A DNA stretch of 64,000 bases from Apricaphanius iberus (taxonomy: Eukaryota > Chordata > Actinopteri > Cyprinodontiformes > Aphaniidae), in NCBI GenBank assembly GCA_028564705.1, contig JAPXFQ010002758.1, positions 62,001 to 126,000 on the forward strand, given 5' to 3'. A model generated the notes under the pieces. That model saw only the letters and a list, made by a program, of their open reading frames with translations, made no database searches and was not told where the DNA came from. Positions 56,640 to 64,000 of the stretch are shown piece after piece (within the stretch, counting starts at the first letter, position 1; the number at the start of each line of letters is the position of its first letter). A program made the translations under genes and the position numbers.

Positions 56640-59340
56640 CTTGGATCGTTTTTTGTTTTTGTTTCTCCACCTTCATTTGTCATGTGTGTCTCCTCTTAAA
56701 ATGAACTTGAAAGGGTTTCCGGTGCTGACCTTTAACCGATATAAGCACAGTTTGAAGTTTCCGTCCACTTCAGTGTTTCATGTGTTGCGCTGTGATAACT
56801 TTCCGTTCCACGCAGAGGTTTCCTGGGAGGTGGAAAGAATGGTTTTAGTGATCTGCCTGTGAGCATTTTGACCATACATGGTCTAGCAAATGTGAAACAA
56901 AAAAATAACGCTTCCAGAACTGCACTATATTACCTTTTATTAGTCTTCTAAGGTACTATTTTACACTTCTTGGTTAATAGGAGGTAATACTTCTGAGTCT
57001 GCAGACTGTGGGGCGTTTTTAAATGAAATATAGTTCACAACACTTGTGTCCTATTTTTAGAAATGAAGGCATAATAGGAGAGTATTGAGACTTGACACCA
57101 ACTACTCACTATACACACAGGGAACTTTAGCCCAGTGCTCGGCGATCCTCTAAGTGTTTTCCTTCCTAAACAAATGTAATAGTTTCTAACCAGCCAAAAC
57201 CTCAAGTGCATGATTAGGCAAAGTTTTCATTTGGAAACCTGGATCGCAGCCCGGACCTGTGGGTTTAAAGTGATCCTGGTCCAAGTCCCATCCATAGGCC
57301 AGGAATCATCACGGATATTAATTTTGGGCAACAAAGACAATATATTAGAGCTTTGGCTCTCACGTGTTTTATAATAAGTAAAAAACCTAGGCTTACAACT
57401 GCCATCATACAAGTAGACAAAGGGGCATAGCCTTTTATAGTTTAGGATGGGGTATTTTTCCTTTTATAAAACAGAAGAAATTGCCAACGATTGGCACTGT
57501 AAATAGTTTATATTTAAGTTTAAAACTAGTAGATTAATTTAGGAATTGTCACATTTGTGTTAAACACTGCACACGCTGAGCATTCCTGGTAGTCTGGCGG
57601 CGAGGCTCTTCGGGGAGTGTTTATTTGGGTTGCTATGGAGAGATCAGCCTGCGGTTTAAAGGCTGGTTGCAGGACTGAAAGTGGAGCTGAAGGGCGCATC
57701 AAAAAGGATCCAACCTTTGAGATGCCTCCTCCTCCTTTTTTTTTTTTTTTTAATTCCAGCAGCCAAAGGCACAGTGGCCTCTAATGCTTTCATTTAAAGT
57801 AATTACACTAGATTACGGCAAAATTCATTAACCGTCATAATGAACAAAGCAAGAGCTCATTCGCTTGAAGTTCCTGATCTGATCAAGGTGCGAGCACACC
57901 GAGGCTGGCGCTGTTTAATAGATGTAGCACAGGGATATCGGAATGGGTTTAATTGGGAAAAAGCGTTCTTCTCTTTCAGGCCTCAGTGGAGATCCCTGGA
58001 AATGGCAAACATTTAAACGTGAGTCGATCCACGTTCACAAAATCAGCAGGCGATGGGCACACATGCAGGTTTCCCTGCAGCTCTGCTGGGATTCACCCCC
58101 TAAACCTGAATCATTCAGAGATATGATTCAAAAATATAAATGAGGTGAGATACATGCGGCGAGGAAAATAAGCATTTCCACATAACTTATTCCTTATCGA
58201 GAGCCCCAGCCCAAGATATCTCAGTCACCCCCCCCCCCCCCCCCCCCCCACCCCCCCCCCCCCCTATTTGCAGGCAACATTCATTTATTTGTTCGCGAAA
58301 GAGGGGCTATTCATCACTGCTAAGCTTGCAGGGCATATGACAGGTCCTGTGGAGATGCAGATTTGGTCATAGAAACACTTTCAGCCTTTTATTCCGTCGG
58401 CGCGCCCTCTCCCAGTGTTTACTGCAGACAGCGAGAAACAAGCTGGCCCTCAGAGAGCTGGGAGCCAGAGCTTTTGCTTTTATCCCTCAGCCCTCACTGT
58501 GCAGCTGAATAAAAAAATAAATCATTATTTGAAGAATCTTATTTTCGACTGTTTGTACAGTTTGCCACTGCATGTTAATTCGGCTTCCGCCCGTCTCCTC
58601 GATGGCCCTTGGGGCCCACAGAAAGACTCGGCTGAGCATCTGTTCCTGTCGGAGAAGAATTACTTTTTGGTTTGAGAAGTGTCGGTTTTAACTTGATGGA
58701 GAACACCTTGGCTGCGACGGTAAGGTCCAACATCTGTCCTGTATGTAAATCAGGGTAGCTGTGTAAAAGGAAACACGACTAAGAAAAGACATCTTTGTTC
58801 GGTTCTCCTAAAAAAAAAGACAAAAACAAAACGGAAACAGCGGCTCTGAAGAAGGACTGAAGATCTAAAGCGATTTTTGTTTTTCTTTTCTACCTGTTCT
58901 AGTTTGTTTTGTTGACTTATAATAACCCAAATCTGACAGTGTTTTCCCCCGGCCTTTCTCCACAGTGACAGCAATGTTCCCTGCTGCTATTTTTTGGGCC
59001 ATTATTACAGATCTATCAATAGAAACTGACAGAGCTCCTCTTTCACCGCAGCTCTGCCAGGCGTTGGACAGTACACACACATTTTGACACACACTTGCCT
59101 TGTCCTGGTGAAATTTTGCTCCTGAGGTTCCCTGTTTGGTCCTAATATGCATAGCGGGGTCTCTTGCTCAGAGTGTCTGTAGTCCCTGCCTGATCTGGCC
59201 TCATGTGACCTGAACACAGAAAAAAACCTGAGGCTTGTGTTGCAACTTACAGCTTGCAAAGTAGTGCGTACTTGTGAAAGGGAAGGGAAATGATTCACAA
59301 TATTTTTTTACCAACATAAATCAGACGAAAATAACGACAG
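56640..59340. other. Gene-free stretch with a poly-C tract
   Basis: No exon with family signature is seen. The parts at 57540-57700 and 57770-58150 are less AT-rich and of higher complexity than usual intron sequence and include an X-box-like GTTGCTATGG at about 57629. They could hold conserved non-coding elements, but I cannot test that without other genomes. Confidence 0.5.
58228..58264. repeat. Poly-C tract, 37 bp with one A
   Basis: Thirty-six C and one A (58250) in a row. On the other strand this is a long G run able to form a quadruplex. The exact length in the genome may differ from the assembly. Confidence 0.9.
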
Positions 59341-59359
59341 ATTTTTGCAAAAGATTAGT

Positions 59360-60560
59360 CAGTGTGAAGAGCTGCAGTGAGTATCAAATTCCAAATATTG
59401 CCATAGATTCTCAGCTGAATTCAGGCGCCCTGTACTTTGACTGGACCATTCTAGGGCCCTGGCTTGTAGCTCTGGTTGTATGTATGCTATGGTTGATGTC
59501 CTTCTGGAAGTTGAGCATTTGTCTCAAGTTTAACCAATTTTTATCACATGATTCCCCTGTTTTTAGCTCTATCCATTTTCCTGTCAAATCTGACCAGTTT
59601 GCCTTTTCTGGCTGTAGAAAATCATACCCCCAGCGCGATGCCGATATTTATATATATAAAGTGAGTGACGTTTCAAAAATGATGTGCATTTAGTTTTCTT
59701 CCAGACATGTTTTGTTTTGCATGTGGACCAAAAGGTTAGATCAGGGATCTGCAAACTGCGGCCCATTAGACCTTCCACAATGGCTCTTAAGCACTTTGGC
59801 TAAAAAATCATAACGAACCAAATACTGTTTAGGGGTTTTTTTCAATACCAAATTCCGATTTTACCACGTGTTTTGTGTTTTTTATTGAATACTTGCTTTA
59901 AATTCGATGAAAGAATTATACAAAATAGGCTTTTTTTTAATTCCATTTTTTTGTATCATCGGGTTATGAAACTATGTGCATGTTTACATAATTTGCCACA
60001 AAATATCAAAAACTTGAAAGAAAATTAAACACATTTTACTCATCAAAACGTTTTGTAGCATTTTTTTTTTTCTAAAGGTCATGTAACGTCTGCGGCTCTA
60101 AATGAGTTTTATTTCGCTGGATGGAAAACAAAATGGCTCTTTGGATGGTAAAGTTTGCAGACACCTGGGTTAGATTCTGGTTCTTCCAGGTTAGAGAGCA
60201 GTTTCTACCTCATGTTTGATGTGGGGGAAACCCATAGCCAAATAAAGTCAGTCTATTTATAAAGCACGCCCAAAAAAACAACAAGAGTTGCCCAGAGAAA
60301 TAGTTGTGCTCTCAGCAGATTCTCCCAACTGAGCTGTGGATCTCTGCACCTCCTCCAGAGTTGCCATAGACCTCTTGGCTGCTTCCTTGTTTTATGCTCA
60401 CCTTGCACCTAGTCTGCCCTGTTTAGATGGACAGCCATATCCTGTGCCATATTCTTTCCTTTCGCAGATATGGGATTGAGTAGGGCACTGGGATGTTAAA
60501 AGCTGAGGGTGCTGTTATTAAAATTGCTTTCAACTTTCTCCTTCATCTTTTTGGTGTGTT
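59360..60560 (-). mobile_element. Decayed Tc1-like element, split by a hAT insertion
   Basis: The blocks TTTGACTGGACCATTCTAGG, TGGTTGATGTCCTTCTGGAA, CTGAGCTGTGGATCTCTGCA and GCCATAGACCTCTTGGCTGC follow, in order, the antisense consensus of a widespread fish Tc1-like transposase repeat. It is broken at 59742-60167 by another transposon. Confidence 0.6.
59742..60167. mobile_element. hAT-type MITE with exact 8-bp duplication
   Basis: The ends are CAGGGATCTGCAAACT and, reverse-complemented, CAGGTGTCTGCAAACT (14 of 16 identical). The direct repeat GGTTAGAT occurs at 59734-59741 and 60168-60175. An 8-bp duplication and CAGG termini are hAT hallmarks. It is 426 bp and non-coding. Confidence 0.85.
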
Positions 60561-60659
60561 CTTTCATTTTTATTTGCACAATGAATAGGTATACAGTTTT
60601 ACAACAGGATACTTAAAATAAAGTGCACGAGGAGGTAAGAAAAAAGCCAATTAGGCTTA

Positions 60660-61240
60660 TCAAAAGCATATACCCATAAAAATGTGAACATAAAATTTTA
60701 AAAAAGAATAGTAAGTGGGACCTGAGGTCAGTCCTCCAGGGCTGGTATCCTTACATGTTTTAGTTAAAAACTCCTTAAAGGCAGGGTATAGGATTGTGGG
60801 AGCGCTCCTCCACAGGGCGTTATTGCGAAATAAAAATTCCCACCCCATGCTTCATGCTCTCCCCCTAAGCCACGCCTCAATAACACAGGCACGCGCAGCC
60901 AGCATGTTCTGATTGGGTCTCCGCCACAGTCAACAACTCGCAGGACACAAGCCATTTCAACCAAAGTCACAAAATATAACGTGATCTTACCTGTCCAGGA
61001 GAAAACCAGCAACCAACGTATCGGTTAGCAAGCCCTTAGCTTGTAAATGCTAGCTGTAAATGCAGCAGCTCCGATGCTGATTCGGCTTTTGGCACGCTCT
61101 TCGTCGGTTTTCTTCTTTCTCCTAGCTATTTCCACAACAGCTTTGCGTTTTCGATTCATTTTGGGAGGCTAAGCTGCACTAACTTCTAACTAAATGCTTC
61201 ACCAAACAAACATGTCGGCTACTGCAGCTGGCGCCAAGGC
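60660..61240 (-). mobile_element. Decayed DNA transposon with basic N-terminal coding piece
   Basis: Reading the - strand from about 61160, a short frame gives MNRKRKAVVEIARRKKKTDE then ERAKS, a highly basic start also seen in repeated fish transposon copies. The 60780-60900 part has the look of a repeat end (GGCAGGGTATAGGATTGTGG). Family and borders are not resolved. Confidence 0.4.
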
Positions 61241-61439
61241 CGCCTCAATGCACTGGCCAACCGGGGCGGTGCCTAGGGGGCTATGACGCTCAGGGGGCCT
61301 ATGATTTCAGGTTAAAAAAAACTTGTCAGGTTTTCTGTCAATCATCTTATATGCTAATTTAATGCTGCTGACTGATCCAAATCACAAGTGACCTCCTTCA
61401 CCCACGTGGCCTCTAACGTCCCCATTGCTCCCTGAGCGC

Positions 61440-61765
61440 ACCTACGATTTCCGGGCGTGGTCATCTAGATGTAAAGAAATGTGGAAAAGTGTCGGAGAAG
61501 AAATTTGAGAGCGGTGCTCAGAAAAGGAAAGCGATTTGTGAGAACGAGCTTTGAGACAAAGAAATAAGAAAGTAAAATTCCTAAGCTGACAGAATTCTTT
61601 AAGTCGGTTAAAGAAGATGGACATAACTCGCTCACTGACACACCGGGCAGAGAGGAGGATGCAGCCCCTGCAAGCATGGAGCATACCGCGCAGTAGGGAG
61701 CCGCAGGTGAGAAGGCGCAGCAAATAGGAGCGCTGGATGAGGAGTGTCTGTGATGCATAACCTAA
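61440..61765 (+). pseudogene. Broken hAT-type transposase N-terminus
   Basis: On the + strand a frame broken by stops reads KKFESGAQKRKAICENE, then DKEIRK, then in another frame KLTEFFKSVKEDGHNS and SLTDTPGREEDAAPA. This SGAxKRKxxxE...FF pattern is the start of hAT transposases of the ZMYM-like kind common in fish. Nothing downstream continues it before the next element at 61795. Confidence 0.4.
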
Positions 61766-61794
61766 ACTCTGTTATTTAAAGAGAAGGTCCTTGC

Positions 61795-63091
61795 CAGGGT
61801 TATCGTTAACGAAAACTGACGAAATAACGTAATCTAGAAGTAAAAAACATATTCGTTAATTGAATTAAAAACAAAAATTGAAACAAAATGAAATGAATAT
61901 TCACAAAACTAACTAATAGAAACTAAATTTATTGGGAAAATGTGCTTAGTTTTCATTTCATAATGTGTCTCGTATCTAGAAGAAGTATTTCTATGGGGCT
62001 CCCTGCCTTCTGCGCGCTGTCACCAGAAACAGATGCTATCATCTGTGTTGTGTCTTTTTGGTTGCACAAATCGCTTTGATAAAAACCACAGAACGGGAAA
62101 GTTGGATGCAATTCCATCGACTTGCACACTTTCAAGGCAGATAAAACACGTTTTTGGATTACAAACTATCGGCAGAAGTGATTCAAACGGTGATTAAGCA
62201 GTCTGCAGCAAAAACTACAGAACATGAGAGCTATGGTTAGGAGATAAGCTGAAATGCTAACTAACACTGCGACTGCAAACTGTAAACAATAGCAATGCCA
62301 GCCGGTGTTACAACGGAGCTGTAGGTTGTGTGTGTGTATCTGCTGTGTTGATAGACAAATAATCCTTCTCTAGTTTCTGGTCGGGCCCTGCAACAGACTG
62401 GCGTCCTGTTCAGAGTGTACCCTGCCTAACGCCTGATAATTGCTGGGATAGGCTCCAGCTGCCCTGTGACCCTGAATTGGATAAGCAGTTAAGAAGATGG
62501 ATGGATGGATGGATAGTTTCTGGTCGTTGGTGGTGTTTCCTGGCTGTGCTGAAATATCCCAATATGTCAGTTAAATCGTCTGTGTTGCTGTGGTCCGCCT
62601 AGCAGCAAAGGTTGAGAGAAAGCGCAAATGTGCAAACTGATCAAAGCATCATAGTACTCATTATGGCTTGGCTTTTGTTTTGTCGCTACTCCGTGTCAGT
62701 GTTTTTATAGAATTGTAGAACTTGTATTAATTGTTGGGCTTTCTAATGTACAGGTGTTATTGTGTTTACAGAACTTTGAACGTTACTCTGCCATACATAT
62801 TTTATTCCCATATCAATACATTTAAAAAAAAGTATAATTATTTTCTGAGATTTTGTTATAAATTTATTTTCTTTTCTTTTTTTTTGGTCTTGCCCGGTTA
62901 CACAACTTGTTTAATGAAAAGACTAAAACTAAGAAAAACTAAACTGAAACTAAGCATTTTCAAAAAACTAAAACTAAACTACTTAACAAATGGTAAAAAC
63001 TATTTAAAACTTAAATAGAATTTAAAATCTTAATTCAAAACTAAATAAAAACTGAAACTAATAAAAAAAATGTAAAACTATTATAACCCTG
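61795..63091. mobile_element. hAT-type transposon with aged 8-bp duplication
   Basis: The outer ends are CAGGGTTAT and its inverted copy ATAACCCTG. The flanks are GTCCTTGC (61787-61794) and GTCTTTGC (63092-63099), 7 of 8 identical. The right arm is an A-rich run of AAACTAAAACTAAA type. It contains a later retroposon at 62384-62513. No intact transposase. Confidence 0.75.
62384..62513 (+). mobile_element. Short retroposon nested in hAT element
   Basis: It is flanked by an exact 13-bp duplication TAGTTTCTGGTCG (62371-62383 and 62514-62526). The body GGCGTCCTGTTCAGAGTGTA and GGATAGGCTCCAGCTGCCCT and the tail GATGGATGGATGGAT match the family at 54432-54551. Confidence 0.85.
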
Positions 63092-63289
63092 GTCTTTGCA
63101 CTGACTTTTTAGCTGCTGTTTTTTGTTTCTGCTGTCATCACTGTGTGATGTTTATGCAAAGGTGATTTTGGTATTCACTACTTTGTTATATGTTTCATGG
63201 TGTTCAATAAACAAATAAAATAGATATATTGAGATATATATTTTCAATTTTCTGCATATATATTTATCTATTCTAGATAAATAGGCAAG

Positions 63290-64000
63290 ACTATTTTGTT
63301 GTGCTTATTCAAGGCAATTCAAGGTGCTTTACATGATTATAGAAATGTAAGCATAAACAAACATGTATAAAATAGACAATCATATTTGATTAAAAACAAC
63401 TATTTAGAATAAAAACATTTACTTAAAAGCATGTCTAAATAGGGAAGTTTTTATTTTAGATTTAAAAGTGTTCAGTGTCTCTCCAGTTTTGCATTCGTCC
63501 GGCAGTTTGTTTCAGATGTGGGGAGCATAGAAACTAAAAGCTGCTTCTCCATGCTTGTTTCTGGTTCTAGGCACAATTAGTAGATTAGAGCTGGAGGACC
63601 TGAGTGATCTGGATGGTTTGTACCGTGATAACAGATCTGTAATGTACTCTGGTGCTAAACCATTCAATTATTTATAGACTAATAAAAGCACATTGAAGTC
63701 TATTCTCTGAGCTACAGAGAGCCAGTGTAAGGACTTTAGAACTGGAGTGATGTGTTCTACTTTCCTGGTTCTAGTGAGAACACGAGCAGCAGCGTTCTGG
63801 ATCAACCACAGCTGTCTGATTGATTTCTTAGGCAGACCTGTGAAGATACTGTTACAGTAATCAAGGCATCTAAAGTTAAATGTATGGATGTTTTTTTCTT
63901 GGTATCCTTGTGTCATCATTCTTTTAATCCTAGAAATGTTCCTCAGGTGATAGAAAGCTGACCTTGTTATTGCCTTTATGTGACCCTGGAGGTTCAGGTC
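63290..64000 (-). mobile_element. LINE (L2/CR1-like) 3' part, runs off the window
   Basis: On the - strand the frame holds CLDYCNSIFTGLPKKSIRQL, WLIQNAAARVLTRTRKVEHI and TPVLKSLHWLSVAQRIDFNV, the region after the reverse transcriptase core in L2/CR1-type non-LTR elements. A broken continuation follows towards 63430, and the 3' end has the AAGCACCTTGAATTGCCTTG-like tail near 63310. Stops and frameshifts show it is dead. The 5' part lies beyond the right edge. Confidence 0.75.

Noticed and set aside
57629..57642. Second X-box-like site GTTGCTATGGAGAG
   Set aside because: Weaker match and no ciliary gene is visible nearby.

Overview
The window is nuclear DNA of a ray-finned (teleost) fish. The evidence is multi-exon genes with GT-AG introns, proteins that align closely to vertebrate orthologues recalled from memory, and introns filled with fish-type Tc1/mariner, hAT, PIF/Harbinger, SINE and LINE remnants and long microsatellites. 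The species cannot be read from the sequence.

Five protein-coding genes are well supported. (1) cltc, clathrin heavy chain, + strand. The window opens inside an exon; 27 exons run to a stop at 21013, with a 3'UTR to about 22.55 kb. The N-terminal propeller (about 306 residues) lies upstream of the window. (2) cfap45 (ccdc19), - strand, 34282 to 23921. It has 12 coding exons and encodes 531 aa of a ciliary doublet-microtubule inner protein; its 3' end faces cltc. (3) slc37a4, the glucose-6-phosphate transporter of the ER, + strand, 35848 to 43574, 8 exons, 429 aa, head-to-head with cfap45. (4) trappc4, a TRAPP vesicle-tethering subunit, - strand, 46737 to 44107, 5 exons, 219 aa, tail-to-tail with slc37a4. 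(5) rps25, ribosomal protein eS25, + strand, 47056 to 49809, 4 coding exons plus a separate 3'UTR exon, 123 aa, head-to-head with trappc4 across about 320 bp. The slc37a4-trappc4-rps25 order and orientation match the human 11q23 block.

From 50 kb to the end I see no complete gene. The stretch holds nested transposons, a roughly 250-bp tandem repeat with telomere-like words, a C37 tract, a possible non-coding first exon with a good splice donor near 56.6 kb, and a LINE running off the right edge. Several insertions have readable target-site duplications, so their order can be worked out.

The genes do not form one pathway. They are housekeeping functions (coat protein, tethering, ribosome, ER transport) plus one motile-cilium gene, whose promoter region carries an RFX-type X-box. 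I found no CRISPR array, toxin, virus or operon-like system. The most noteworthy non-routine signals are regulatory (X-box, shared CACGTGAC E-boxes) and structural (nested transposons, an R4-type endonuclease fragment in a TA microsatellite, and an exon-like MADF fragment).
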